A DNA stretch of 64,000 nt from CADEFX01 sp963806735 (GTDB lineage Bacteria; Pseudomonadota; Alphaproteobacteria; Rhizobiales; Hyphomicrobiaceae), in NCBI GenBank assembly GCA_963806735.1, contig CAWEBE010000054.1:1-64000 (forward strand), read 5' to 3'. Position numbers and translations under genes: made by a program. The notes under the pieces are model-generated. The model made no database searches. It was not told the origin of the DNA and saw only the letters and a program-made list of their open reading frames with translations. Within the stretch, counting starts at the first letter, position 1. Each line of letters starts with the position of its first letter. This document shows positions 53,931-62,684 of the stretch, one piece after another.

Positions 53931-54584
53931 ACGGTGGGTTTGATCAGCTCGTTCGTATGAGAGACGTATTGCTGCTACGACAATCGACGTAGCTATGGGC
54001 GATCCTGGCGATCCTAGAGGACATCTGCACATCTCCGCATTTGCACTAGCCGGGATCGGATAGGACGTGATTGGATTTTCCTTTCGGGGAGTAACGACGT
54101 GCGGGGCATTGGAAGGTCCGCTGCGTACTCGCGGATCGCCTCTCGTTACTCCCCACAGGATTTCGTTTGAAGGCTAACGCACCTGGCGCAAACCTCCTTG
54201 GTGCTCTGGCTACGTAAGGCCCCCTTCCAGGCTCTACCCTCAGGATCACCTCCCACCCGTTTCAGGTGATCCCACAGCTATTCTGCTGCGTCTCCATGAG
54301 CGAGTATGGCGATTGGGTGCAGGTAGAAATGACGGCTCGCCCGTACTCACCGTCTTGCTCCATGGGTGTGCCTCCCCGTCGAGCGATGGATAAGCGGGGT
54401 TAGGGCGAAAGAGGACCTCGCCGCCCTGTCTTCACCCACTACGGCTGCATATTTTGCCCCGCATCAGACTTGGGAGGCGCGCCTCTCTGAAGTCCGCCCC
54501 AAGGTGGGCAGAGCACTCATCGGGCATTCCTGTGAATGCCGTCTGGGGCCCCTACGCTTCGCCTGAAATCAACAGGGGATGGGT
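53931..54584. other. intergenic region with long inverted repeat and structured repeat copy A
   Basis: No gene is seen. GGGGAGTAACGA (54086-54097) and TCGTTACTCCCC (54143-54154) form a perfect 12-bp inverted repeat with a 45-base loop. From 54241 the structured repeat described separately begins. This region is outside the two palindrome arms. Confidence 0.55.
54241..54500. repeat. structured repeat, copy A
   Basis: It begins with CAGGATCACCT, a 9-bp perfect hairpin with AGGTGATCC (54243-54272), then CCCACAGCTAT, GCTCCATGG, a GGGGTTAGGGCGA block, CCTGTCTTCACCC and ACTTGGGAGG. Copy B at 55021-55290 repeats these landmarks in the same order and orientation with much divergence between them. 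The GGGTG near 54315 can pair with the TCTTCACCC block near 54430. Confidence 0.6.
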
Positions 54585-55001
54585 ATGCCTGGACTTCGGT
54601 TCGCACTGATAACAAACATGGCCTTCAAGGCCACCGAGAATGCCGTCATCGTTCGTGGCCAAAGCAGCAAGGGAGAGGTCATTGAGGCTGAGTTTCCCCT
54701 TGATGCCTTTGCGCGATTGTCGGCGCAAAGTTTGCGAGCCGCCCTCGTTCAGGATCGTCTTGCGGCAGGCGAACGCAAAGACAACGGTGCGTGGGCGCAG
54801 ATCGTCCCCGTTGGTGTTCGCACGGCTGACATTGGTTGGCTGGACATGGAAACACCGCCAACGGTCGCACTGGTCTTCGATAGAGGACAGCCGACTGAAC
54901 TCTCGTTTCGACTGACGGATGCGATGGCGGAGAATGTTGGTCGGCGACTGATCTCAGCCAGCGAGCGCTCCACAAAGACCTCAAGTCCACCATCGAACTA
55001 G
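54585..55001 (+). CDS. hypothetical protein between structured repeats
   Basis: This protein of about 138 residues has alternating beta-type segments: MAFKATENAVIVRGQSSKGE, VIEAEFPLDAFARL, AWAQIVPVGVRTADIGWLDM and TVALVFDRGQPTELSFRLTD. A helix AMAENVGRRLISASER follows. The ATG at 54585 is favoured by AGGGG eight bases upstream. I do not recognise the family and see no catalytic motif. Its position between two copies of a hairpin repeat and next to the integrase suggests a cargo or regulatory gene of the integrated element. Confidence 0.6.
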   Translation: MPGLRFALITNMAFKATENAVIVRGQSSKGEVIEAEFPLDAFARLSAQSLRAALVQDRLAAGERKDNGAWAQIVPVGVRTADIGWLDMETPPTVALVFDRGQPTELSFRLTDAMAENVGRRLISASERSTKTSSPPSN

Positions 55002-55020
55002 CGTCTGTGACGAGCGAGGT

Positions 55021-55290
55021 ATCAGGATCACCCTCCATCCATTTCAGGTGATCCCACAGCTATCTTCACGGCCTCAATGGGTCAGAGTGGTGAGTGGGTG
55101 AAGATGGTGCGAACGGCCTACTCACTCGCTCAGCTCAGTTTATTTGCTCCATGGTCCGCTCGACCACCGTGGTGCAGGTGTTGGACAGCGGGGTAGGGCG
55201 AGGGTGGTAGGTCATCTCAGCACCTGTCTTCACCCGCTCACTACCGCCGTATCGTCTGTCCCTGCTCACTTGGGAGGGCTCGCACCAGAG
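55021..55290. repeat. structured repeat, copy B
   Basis: Starts ATCAGGATCACC, hairpin with GGTGATCC, then CCCACAGCTAT. GTGAGTGGGTGAAGA (about 55091-55105) can pair over a distance with TCTTCACCCGCTCAC (about 55227-55241), 14 of 15 positions. Copy A has a weaker version of the same pairing. It occupies most of the gene-free 55002-55401. Confidence 0.6.
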
Positions 55291-55401
55291 CAACGTAGCG
55301 AAGAGAGGACACGACAGTTAACATATCTTGGAGCATGGGGCCTACTTCTCCCCCTGTGCGTTTGTCTCCTTCTTCGCTATGTACGAGCCTTCCCGTTCTT
55401 G

Positions 55402-57132
55402 TCAGGGCTGTGAAGCGCTTGGTTCACGAACTTGACGCAAGGTCATGAGGCCAGCGTCAGCGGTTATTGGCTCCACAACAAACTCCGCCCACTCGATGCG
55501 GACAATTGCAGTGGCGAGCACTGCAAGCGGAAGGCCCTTCTGATAGACGCGCTCATCAACGGACTTTCCTTCGTGTCCGAGCAGCTCGTTGCGTATGTCC
55601 AGCGAAACGTCGGCGGCTGCAAGCTTGGTAGCCACGCTGCCTCGGAACGCATGGTAGTCAAGGCCCTTCTCGTAAAGGCCAATATCCTTGCGATACCGCG
55701 TCCACCATTTCGTGAAGAAATATCCAAGCTTCCCATCAGGCCCACCGGGTCTTAGCTGGGGGAATACTTGATCGTCTGGCTTTGCCGCCGCTGTCTCGAC
55801 GTACTCAAGAAATCCGAGCTGCTGCACTCGGGGGTGCACCGGGACACGTCGCTTCGATTGAGCGTCCTTCACTTGCTTGGTGTCATCATCGTTGATGTCG
55901 AGGTACCAGATACCGTCCTCACATCTGACATCGCCACGCCTTAGCTGTGCAAACTCCTCCAGCCGATTGCCATGAAACAGCGCGAGGATCGGCAGCCAAT
56001 ACTTCTCGTCCTTGATGATATGTGGGCCTGGTGCCGAACGCCTGCTTTCGGACAAGCAACCCGTCCAGACAGGAGAAGCGAACAGCCTTCGCAAGGCCTC
56101 GCCCTCCCACATCCGCCGCTTGTCTCTAGCGCGACCCTTGTTGGGAAACTCGAACCCGTGGGCAGGGTTTTCACCCGTGTATTCGCCGCGCCGCTTCAGG
56201 TACGAGAACAAGCGGCCCAGCGCTGAAAAGTGGCGCTTAACGGTCTTCATAGTGAGCCGTGGATGATCAGCGTCCTTAGTACTCTCGACTATCTCGCTGA
56301 GAGGGCGACCAGACCAATTCCTGCGCTTCGAGTACAGTGCGGGAAGGCCGCGCAATAGATCATAGAACTTGGCCAGGTCTTTGCGCTGGTACTCGGCGAC
56401 GGGCCTATCACCGCAGCACTCTAAGAACATGCGGTACGTTGCGGTGCTTTGCGCGAGCGTCTGACCGCGCCAACCCTCGTCCTTTTCCATCATCGCTAGG
56501 AAATTCGGTAGAACGGCAGAGAGCAAAGGACCTACGGGAGCTGACGTGTCTACGCACGTCTGAACATCCCTGTTCGTCTCGAACGTGTCGGCAATCGGAG
56601 GAAACTCTCCGAGCGTGCGCCGTCGCACGGTCTCCCACTTCTCTACACGAGCCCGAAGAATGCCCAGCGCGAGCGCCCCACGCAATTCGAGTGGGACCGA
56701 ATGTGCCTGCATCAGCTCGTCAATCAGCGGTCCCTGGTAATCGTACAGCCGGTTGGCCAGCTCAGTCCTCGCACTTTGTAGCTCGGCATCTACGAACGCA
56801 AGATCGACTGAGGCGACAGTCTCGCTCTCGTCATAGATGTTGCCGTAGATGGGACGGCCGTTGGCTTGTGCCCGTTGCCAAAGATCGAAATCGAGGACAC
56901 GCTTGAGATACTCTCGGACAACGCGAGGAACATCCGCCTCGCCAATGCTCTTCTGCACGAACGCTACTACCTTATCGAAGTGCTTGTTCAGCTCGATGGC
57001 CGCCCCTTCGGCTGCCCGATAAACACGGGTGCACAGTGACAGGGCGACTTCTCCAGATAGCCCGGATGGAAGGCGGCGGCGATAGTAGTAGATGCCGCGC
57101 TTCCTCGTGATGTGGGAGCATTGTGGGAGCAT
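55402..57132 (-). CDS. tyrosine recombinase / integrase (intact) at the tRNA-Gln site
   Basis: This 576-residue integrase has an N-terminal DUF6538-like start (CSHITRKRGIYYYRRRLPSG), a helical core-binding region and a full C-terminal catalytic domain. The latter has the first Arg in FHGNRLEEFAQLRRGDV, Lys in the SKRRVPVHPR strand, HxxR as DYHAFRGSVA, the second His in LLGHEG and the nucleophile Tyr in SVDERVYQKG. It begins 75 bases from the tRNA-Gln gene and reads away from it, as expected for a tRNA-targeting integrase whose gene adjoins the attachment site. It is the most likely enzyme for the 18.6-kb element. Confidence 0.93.
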   Translation of the reverse strand: MLPQCSHITRKRGIYYYRRRLPSGLSGEVALSLCTRVYRAAEGAAIELNKHFDKVVAFVQKSIGEADVPRVVREYLKRVLDFDLWQRAQANGRPIYGNIYDESETVASVDLAFVDAELQSARTELANRLYDYQGPLIDELMQAHSVPLELRGALALGILRARVEKWETVRRRTLGEFPPIADTFETNRDVQTCVDTSAPVGPLLSAVLPNFLAMMEKDEGWRGQTLAQSTATYRMFLECCGDRPVAEYQRKDLAKFYDLLRGLPALYSKRRNWSGRPLSEIVESTKDADHPRLTMKTVKRHFSALGRLFSYLKRRGEYTGENPAHGFEFPNKGRARDKRRMWEGEALRRLFASPVWTGCLSESRRSAPGPHIIKDEKYWLPILALFHGNRLEEFAQLRRGDVRCEDGIWYLDINDDDTKQVKDAQSKRRVPVHPRVQQLGFLEYVETAAAKPDDQVFPQLRPGGPDGKLGYFFTKWWTRYRKDIGLYEKGLDYHAFRGSVATKLAAADVSLDIRNELLGHEGKSVDERVYQKGLPLAVLATAIVRIEWAEFVVEPITADAGLMTLRQVREPSASQP

Positions 57133-57206
57133 TGACGCAATTTCTCCGGCTGCACGGGTCAGCCGCGTCGAAGACTGTCAATGCGTTCAGGGACTTAGAG
57201 GTGTGT

Positions 57207-57225
57207 TGGCTGGGGGACTAGGATT
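57207..57225. other. attachment site core within tRNA-Gln 3' end
   Basis: The 19-base sequence tggctgggggactaggatt (acceptor stem, CCA end and part of the T stem) is repeated at 38583-38601. Integration here keeps the tRNA whole. Confidence 0.8.
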
Positions 57226-57280
57226 TGAACCTAGACAGGCAGAGTCAGAGTTTGCAGTCCTACCATTAGACGATCCCCCA
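57207..57280 (-). tRNA. tRNA-Gln (anticodon CUG)
   Basis: Read on the minus strand the 74 bases fold as a cloverleaf: acceptor TGGGGGA with TCCCCCA, D-stem GTCT/GGAC, anticodon loop CTCTGAC (anticodon CTG) and T arm CTAGG-TTCAAAT-CCTAG, ending GCCA with an encoded CCA. The anticodon stem GCAAA/TCTGC has one A-C mismatch (position 30-40), where most relatives have a G-C pair. The body resembles tRNA-Gln, and the gene serves as integration site. Confidence 0.9.
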
Positions 57281-57286
57281 AGACCG

Positions 57287-57311
57287 TCTCCTGCGCAGCG
57301 AGCGCAGGAGA
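57287..57311. terminator. hairpin TCTCCTGCG / CGCAGGAGA
   Basis: A perfect 9-bp stem with a 7-base loop between the end of the TctA gene and the 5' side of the tRNA. It lacks a U-tract on either strand but is placed to separate the two transcription units. Confidence 0.45.
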
Positions 57312-57390
57312 TCGATTGGGCACGGGCTATTTAGCAACCACACGAGGGCTCCGCAAGGCCACCTGACCACCGTAGTTTGAGGCTTGACCT

Positions 57391-58890
57391 TCACTCCTGA
57401 AATGCCTTTTCGCGCACGTTCTTCACCGCGGGCAGAACGACGATCAGCAAAAGGAAGGCGGCCAGCAGCAGCAAGGCCAGGCTCAGCGGACGCGTGAAGA
57501 ATACCGTGGCATCGCCATGCGCCAGCAAGAGCGCGCGCCGCAGGTTCTCCTCCATCATCGGGCCGAGGATGAAACCCAGCAGCAGCGGCGCCGGCTCACA
57601 ACCGACCTTCAGAAAGAAATAGCCGATGAGGCCGAACAGTGCGGTCAGGCCGACCTCGAACATGCTGTTGTTGAGACTGTAGACCCCGATGCAGCAGAAC
57701 AGCATGATGGCGGGGAAGAGCATGCGGTAGGGCAAGGCGAGCAGCCGTACCCAGATGCCGATCATCGGCAGGTTGATGACGACCAGCATCAGGTTGCCGA
57801 TCCACATCGACGCGACGAGACCCCAGAACAGGTCCGGCTGCTTGAGCATCACCTGCGGCCCCGGCTGAATGCCGTGGATCATCATCGCGCCGATCATTAG
57901 CGCCATCACTGGGTTAGGTGGAATGCCCAACGTCAGCAGCGGAATGAAGGAGGTCTGCGCTCCCGCATTGTTGGCGGACTCGGGGGCCGCGACACCTTCG
58001 ATCGCACCGCGTCCGAACTGCTCGGGGTGGCGCGAGATCTTCTTCTCCAGCGTGTAGGCGGAGAACGCCGACAGCAGCGCGCCGCCACCAGGTAGCACAC
58101 CGAGAATGGAGCCCACGCCCGTGCCGCGAACAATGGCCGGAAGCGCACGCTTGAAATCGGCCCAGGTCGGCATCAGTCCAGTGATCGGCTGCGTCAGAAC
58201 CGTGCGATCCTCGCGCCGGGATATCGTGTGAATGATCTCTGCCAGACCGAACAGACCGAGCGCGATGGGCACGAAACCGATGCCGTCGGACAATTCCGGC
58301 ATGCCGAATGTGAACCGCTGCTTGCCGGTGTTGACGTCGGTTCCCACGAGGCCAAGGAAGAGGCCAACGAAGATCATGGCCACCGCCTTGATGATGCTGC
58401 CCTGCGCCAGTACCACAGCAGCGATGAGGCCGAAGACCATGAGCGAGAAGTATTCGGCGGCGCCAAAGCTCTGCGCCACCTTGGTCAGCGGCTGCGCGAA
58501 CACGGCAACGAGCACGGTGGCGAACGTGCCCGCAATGAACGACCCGATAGCGGCAATAGCCAGCGCGGCGCCAGCGCGACCCTGGCGCGCCATCTGATAG
58601 CCGTCGAGACAGGTAACGACGGAGGAGCTCTCACCCGGCATGTTGACGAGAATGGCCGTGGTCGAGCCGCCGTACTGGGCGCCGTAATAGATGCCGGCCA
58701 GCATGATCAGCGCCGATACCGGCTCCAAGGTGAACGTGAAGGGCAGCAGCATGGCGATGGTGGGGACCGGGCCGATGCCGGGCAGCACACCGATGAGCGT
58801 TCCCAGAATGACACCCATCAGGCAGAACGCGACGTTCTGTAACGACATGGCGACGCCGAAGCCATGCGCGAGGTTGGCAAAGAGATCCAT
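57391..58890 (-). CDS. tripartite tricarboxylate transporter permease, large subunit (TctA family)
   Basis: This 499-residue polytopic membrane protein has the TctA signature LIGVLPGIGPVPTIAMLLPF near the N-terminus, IYYGAQYGGSTTAILVNMPG and a second glycine-rich loop SILGVLPGGGALLSAF. ANNAGAQTSFIPLLTLGIPP and about twelve hydrophobic helices follow. It takes up citrate-like acids with a periplasmic TctC receptor, which is not encoded here. It lies directly after TctB on the same strand. Confidence 0.94.
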   Translation of the reverse strand: MDLFANLAHGFGVAMSLQNVAFCLMGVILGTLIGVLPGIGPVPTIAMLLPFTFTLEPVSALIMLAGIYYGAQYGGSTTAILVNMPGESSSVVTCLDGYQMARQGRAGAALAIAAIGSFIAGTFATVLVAVFAQPLTKVAQSFGAAEYFSLMVFGLIAAVVLAQGSIIKAVAMIFVGLFLGLVGTDVNTGKQRFTFGMPELSDGIGFVPIALGLFGLAEIIHTISRREDRTVLTQPITGLMPTWADFKRALPAIVRGTGVGSILGVLPGGGALLSAFSAYTLEKKISRHPEQFGRGAIEGVAAPESANNAGAQTSFIPLLTLGIPPNPVMALMIGAMMIHGIQPGPQVMLKQPDLFWGLVASMWIGNLMLVVINLPMIGIWVRLLALPYRMLFPAIMLFCCIGVYSLNNSMFEVGLTALFGLIGYFFLKVGCEPAPLLLGFILGPMMEENLRRALLLAHGDATVFFTRPLSLALLLLAAFLLLIVVLPAVKNVREKAFQE

Positions 58891-58891
58891 G

Positions 58892-59335
58892 TCAGTAGAC
58901 CGGCAGGATTTTCATCGGCAGGCCCAGCCCGCGGACGAAGATCAGGACTGCAGCACCGGCGAGCACTACGCTCAAAATCGCGGTCTCCAGCCAGCGCGTT
59001 TCCACCGATCCGGCCGCCCCGACGAGCACCATGCCGATGGTGGCAATTGCAAGGCCTGCCAACTCGATCAGGGCCGCAAAAACAAGGACGCTGGCGAGGA
59101 CGAACAGGAGCGGCCGCAGATGCCAAGGGTCCATGCCTGGCCCGCGCCGGACGAGCCCGATCGCTGCAACAACGGCGCCCGTGCCCACAAGCAGCCAGCA
59201 CAGCAGCTTGGGCACGAAACCCGGGCCCATGCGCGCGGTCGTGCCGAAAGCATAGTCCCATCCGAGCCACAGCCCCAGCGCACCGAGCGCCATGAAGAAG
59301 AGCCCGCTCAGAATATCCTTGTCGGTCTGCGGAAT
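58892..59335 (-). CDS. tripartite tricarboxylate transporter small subunit (TctB family)
   Basis: This protein of about 147 residues has four helices and the family start DKDILSGLFFMALGALGLWL, then GTTARMGPGFVPKLLCWLLV. A strong GGGGAGG ribosome site precedes an in-frame ATT at 59335, at normal distance, while no ATG, GTG or TTG is in frame between that site and Met codons inside the first helix. Either the rare start ATT is used or the true start is an upstream GTG. Its stop is followed by the ATG of TctA after one base. Confidence 0.85.
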   Translation of the reverse strand: MPQTDKDILSGLFFMALGALGLWLGWDYAFGTTARMGPGFVPKLLCWLLVGTGAVVAAIGLVRRGPGMDPWHLRPLLFVLASVLVFAALIELAGLAIATIGMVLVGAAGSVETRWLETAILSVVLAGAAVLIFVRGLGLPMKILPVY

Positions 59336-59653
59336 TGTCTTGATCCTCCCCGCACGTAGCGTGGGCCACGCGCAACATTGCACAACTTCGTTCGCTCGCC
59401 AGCAGGCGCGCTCCCGAGCTTGATGTCGGGTTTGCCACTGTAGAGCGAGATCGCTTGCGGTGGAAGCATGGGGGCAGACGCCAGATGCGACGGGGCGCAT
59501 CAGGAAGCCTAACGCGACCGTCAGGACACTGCACACGCACAGGACATTTGCCAGTCAGCGTCGCATCGATTTGTGGAATTCTTTCACGTTGGCGAAGCTT
59601 TACGCGCTTTACCTTGACTCGCGAGATGCTACAGTCCGCCCCAGACAACAACC
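59336..59653. other. divergent intergenic region
   Basis: It lies between TctB (minus) and the phosphatase gene (plus). TTTACC and TACAGT 16 bases apart near 59605-59635 could be a weak promoter for the phosphatase. No gene or notable repeat is seen. Confidence 0.35.
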
Positions 59654-60892
59654 ATGACATTTGCCTGCAGACCGCATGCCGCTGGCGTGCCGGTACGTCC
59701 GATCCAGGCACCAGGGAACACCGTGACGCGGCTGAGCGATGACAAATCGGTGGCGCCGGGGAGGGTCAACGGCACCGCAGACGCGCAAAACGGAGCAGCA
59801 GCCGCCGACGATACACGGCTCGGCGGCCGGACGGCGGCCACACCGCACTCCAACGTGCCTGCCTATGGTGCGCTCGACCTCGGCACCAACAACTGCCGGC
59901 TGCTGGTGGCCCGCCCGTCTCGTCGCGGTTTCCTGGTGATCGATGCATTTTCCCGCATCATCCGCCTCGGCGAAGGGCTCGGCACCACACGCAGTCTGTC
60001 GGATGCAGCAATGGCGCGCACCATGGATGCGCTGCGCGTCTGCTCCATGAAACTCGCCAAAGCCCGCGTCGTGCGCTCCCAGCTCGTGGCGACCGAGGCC
60101 TGCCGGGTCGCCAGCAACGGCAGCGCATTCCTAGATCGCGTGCGACGGGAGCTCGGCCTGCGCATCGAGATCCTGACACGCGAGACGGAGGCGAAGCTTG
60201 CCGTGTCGGGCTGCGCCGCGCTAATCGATCCCCAGGCCGATCTGGTGCTGGTATTCGACATCGGGGGCGGGTCATCCGAGCTGATCTGGCTCGACCTGTC
60301 GCGCCGACGGCATGCGTGGCGCCATTCGCTGGCCGAGCGCATCGAGGCACAGAACTGCATCGCCGCCTGGACGTCGCTCCCCGTCGGGGTCGTGACCCTG
60401 GCCGAGCGCTACGGCGGCAAGGACGTCACGCCTGACGACTTCGAAACCATGGTGGCGCACGTCATGCACATGCTCGAGCCGTTCGAGCGTGAATACGGTT
60501 TCCGCTCCGCCATGGGGCGGGTGCGTACGCACCTGCTCGGGACCTCCGGCACGGTCACGACGGTCGCCGGCATTCATATGAAGCTGCCGCGATACGACCG
60601 CAGCCGCGTCGATGGAACCTGGATGCAAACTGCCGACGTGCGCTCCGTCGTGCACAGCCTGCTCGAGCGCAACTACGAAGGACGCGTAGCCGAGCCCTGC
60701 ATCGGCCGCGAGCGGGCGGACCTGGTGCTGGCGGGGTGCGCTATATTCGAGGCGCTGCTCAGGACGTGGCCGTGCGAGCGCCTGCGTGTCGCCGACCGAG
60801 GATTGCGCGAGGGCATCCTCGCCAACCTGATGGCCGAGGACCGGCTGCATCGCCCCGAGCATCGACGGCCGCATCACGGACAGTCGCGGTGA
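59654..60892 (+). CDS. Ppx/GppA phosphatase family protein
   Basis: This 412-residue ASKHA-fold enzyme has an N-terminal phosphate loop ALDLGTNNCRLLV near residue 73, the catalytic/strand region LVATEACRVASNG, TRETEAKLAVSGC, the second phosphate loop VFDIGGGSSELIW and TSLPVGVVTLAERYGG. These proteins hydrolyse polyphosphate or pppGpp. The first 68 residues before the fold are low-complexity, so the true start may be downstream. Its stop overlaps the RlmE start as TGATG, so the two are coupled; the ppx-rlmE order is common in alphaproteobacteria. Confidence 0.9.
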   Translation: MTFACRPHAAGVPVRPIQAPGNTVTRLSDDKSVAPGRVNGTADAQNGAAAADDTRLGGRTAATPHSNVPAYGALDLGTNNCRLLVARPSRRGFLVIDAFSRIIRLGEGLGTTRSLSDAAMARTMDALRVCSMKLAKARVVRSQLVATEACRVASNGSAFLDRVRRELGLRIEILTRETEAKLAVSGCAALIDPQADLVLVFDIGGGSSELIWLDLSRRRHAWRHSLAERIEAQNCIAAWTSLPVGVVTLAERYGGKDVTPDDFETMVAHVMHMLEPFEREYGFRSAMGRVRTHLLGTSGTVTTVAGIHMKLPRYDRSRVDGTWMQTADVRSVVHSLLERNYEGRVAEPCIGRERADLVLAGCAIFEALLRTWPCERLRVADRGLREGILANLMAEDRLHRPEHRRPHHGQSR

Positions 60893-61599
60893 TGGCGCCG
60901 GCGGGACGCGGCAGCAAGACCGGCGGCACCGGCGGGGCGCGGCTGATGAAGCAGCGGCTGCGTACCGCGCGCGGACGCACCACCTCCTCGCAGCGCTGGC
61001 TCGAGCGTCAGCTCAACGATCCCTACGTGGCTGCAGCCAAGCGACAGGGCTGGCGCTCCCGTGCGGCCTTCAAGTTGATCGAGATCGACGACAAGCATCG
61101 CCTGTTGCGTCCGGAGCTGCGCGTAGTGGACCTCGGGGCCGCACCAGGGGGGTGGTCGCAAGTCGCCGCCGATCGCGTCAAGGCCGTGGAAGGGCGAGGC
61201 CAGGTGATCGCCATAGATGTGCTGGCGATGGAGCCGATCGCGGGTGTGGAGGTCCTGCAGCTCGACTTTCTCGATGCAACGGCGCCGGGGCGGCTCGAGG
61301 CGCTGCTGCGGGAGGGAGGAGCCGATATCGTGCTGTCGGACATGGCGGCGCCCACCATAGGCCACACAGCCACCGATCATATGCGCATCATGGGGCTGGC
61401 CGAGACGGCGGCGGATTTCGCCTGCGATGTGCTCGCGCCGGGCGGCACCTTCCTGTGCAAGGTGTTCCAGGGTGGAACCGAGCGCACGCTGCTCGATCTG
61501 CTCAAGAAGCGCTTCGCCAGCGTGCGGCATGTGAAACCGCCTGCCAGCCGCTCGGATTCAGCGGAGCTATACGCGCTGGCGACGGGATTTCGCGGGTAG
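60892..61599 (+). CDS. rlmE: 23S rRNA 2'-O-ribose methyltransferase (RlmE/FtsJ)
   Basis: This 235-residue SAM-dependent methyltransferase modifies U2552 in the ribosomal A-loop. It shows SSQRWLERQLNDPYVAAAKR and the SAM loop VVDLGAAPGGWSQVAADRV. The catalytic tetrad is Lys in SRAAFKLIEID, Asp in VLSDMAAP, Lys in FLCKVFQGG and Glu in SDSAELYALATGFR. The ATG at 60892 overlaps the phosphatase stop. The basic, glycine-rich N-terminal tail is typical of alphaproteobacterial RlmE. Confidence 0.94.
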   Translation: MAPAGRGSKTGGTGGARLMKQRLRTARGRTTSSQRWLERQLNDPYVAAAKRQGWRSRAAFKLIEIDDKHRLLRPELRVVDLGAAPGGWSQVAADRVKAVEGRGQVIAIDVLAMEPIAGVEVLQLDFLDATAPGRLEALLREGGADIVLSDMAAPTIGHTATDHMRIMGLAETAADFACDVLAPGGTFLCKVFQGGTERTLLDLLKKRFASVRHVKPPASRSDSAELYALATGFRG

Positions 61600-61616
61600 G
61601 GCACAAGGCATACGTC

Positions 61617-62624
61617 ATGGCGACGAATGACACCTGGTTGGCGCTGGTCCAGGAGGACGCCATCGAGCCGGACCTGCCGATCTGCGACCCACACCATCAT
61701 CTGTGGGATCACCGCCAAGGACAAATCGAGAGACGCTATCTGCTGGATGAAATCCAGCGAGACCTGCAGAGCGGCCACAACATTGCCTCGACCGTATTCA
61801 TCGAGCACCTTGCGATGTACCGCGCCAACGGCCCGGAGGAGATGAAATACGTCGGCGAGGTGGAATTCGCGAACGGAATCGCGGCCATGGCCGCGTCGGG
61901 CCTTTATGGCAAGACAAGGGTTGCGGCCGGCATCATCGGCTATGCTGACCTTGCTGCCGGATCGAGCGTGAAACGCGTGCTGGAAGCAGAGATCGCTGCT
62001 GCCCCCGATCGCTTTCGCGGCATCCGCTGCACCGGGGCCTGGGATCCGGACCCGCGCATCGCACGCGCGCCGAGACCGGGGCTGTACCTAGACGCCACGT
62101 TCCGCAAAGGCTTCGCCGAGCTGGACACCCTCGGCCTGCTGTTCGAGCTGCCTTGCCGGTATCACCAGTTGCCGGAATGTGAGGACCTAGCCCGGACTTT
62201 CCCCAATACCACCATCGTGCTCAATCATCTCGGCGGCATCACAGGCATCGGCGTCTACGCTGGCAGACGCGAAGAGATCTTTGCGGCGTGGCGCAAAAGT
62301 CTGGCCGATCTGGCGAGATGCCCAAACGTCGTGGTCAAGCTCGGCGGGCTGGCCATGGACTATTGTGGGTTCGGCTGGCACGAGCGTGCGACGCCGCCGA
62401 CAAGCCAAGAGCTATGCGACGCGACGCGGCGCTACTACGAGACGGCGATCGAATACTTTGGCCCTGACCGCTGCATGTTCGAATCCAATTTTCCGGTCGA
62501 CAAGATCAGTTGCAGCTACGGCATCCTGTGGAATTCGTTCAAGCGCATCACACGGGACTATTCAGCGAGCGAGAAGGCCAAGCTGTATCACGACACGGCG
62601 GTGCGCGTTTACGGGCTGGACTGA
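61617..62624 (+). CDS. amidohydrolase 2 family metal-dependent hydrolase
   Basis: This 335-residue TIM-barrel enzyme of the amidohydrolase-related (PF04909) family has the metal motif CDPHHHLWDHRQG at about residue 24-36, a mid-chain His in IVLNHLGG and the C-terminal Asp in FESNFPVDK. Relatives hydrolyse lactones or decarboxylate aromatic acids. ATG at 61617. It follows RlmE by 17 bases and may be co-transcribed, but a functional link is not obvious. Substrate unknown. Confidence 0.88.
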   Translation: MATNDTWLALVQEDAIEPDLPICDPHHHLWDHRQGQIERRYLLDEIQRDLQSGHNIASTVFIEHLAMYRANGPEEMKYVGEVEFANGIAAMAASGLYGKTRVAAGIIGYADLAAGSSVKRVLEAEIAAAPDRFRGIRCTGAWDPDPRIARAPRPGLYLDATFRKGFAELDTLGLLFELPCRYHQLPECEDLARTFPNTTIVLNHLGGITGIGVYAGRREEIFAAWRKSLADLARCPNVVVKLGGLAMDYCGFGWHERATPPTSQELCDATRRYYETAIEYFGPDRCMFESNFPVDKISCSYGILWNSFKRITRDYSASEKAKLYHDTAVRVYGLD

Positions 62625-62684
62625 AACGGGAGCGATCCAGGCGGCGCGGCGCGCGAACCGCTCGCGCGCCGGCACCGGAAGGGT

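Larger units (their letters stand above)
38583..57225. mobile_element. integrative element bounded by tRNA-Gln direct repeats (18.6 kb)
   Basis: The two 19-bp repeats delimit 18,624 bp. Contents are a truncated integrase, an IS3 element, polymerase A-like and zinc-finger genes (damaged), a MarR regulator, a recombinase, response regulators, a helicase-like gene (damaged), a structured repeat region and the intact integrase at 55402-57132. The left arm of the palindrome lies outside these repeats, so it may be an older, separately inserted element. Confidence 0.65.

Noticed and set aside
54241..55290. Retron or diversity-generating element
   Set aside because: No reverse transcriptase gene is found in the island, and no template/variable repeat pair linked to a C-type lectin fold.
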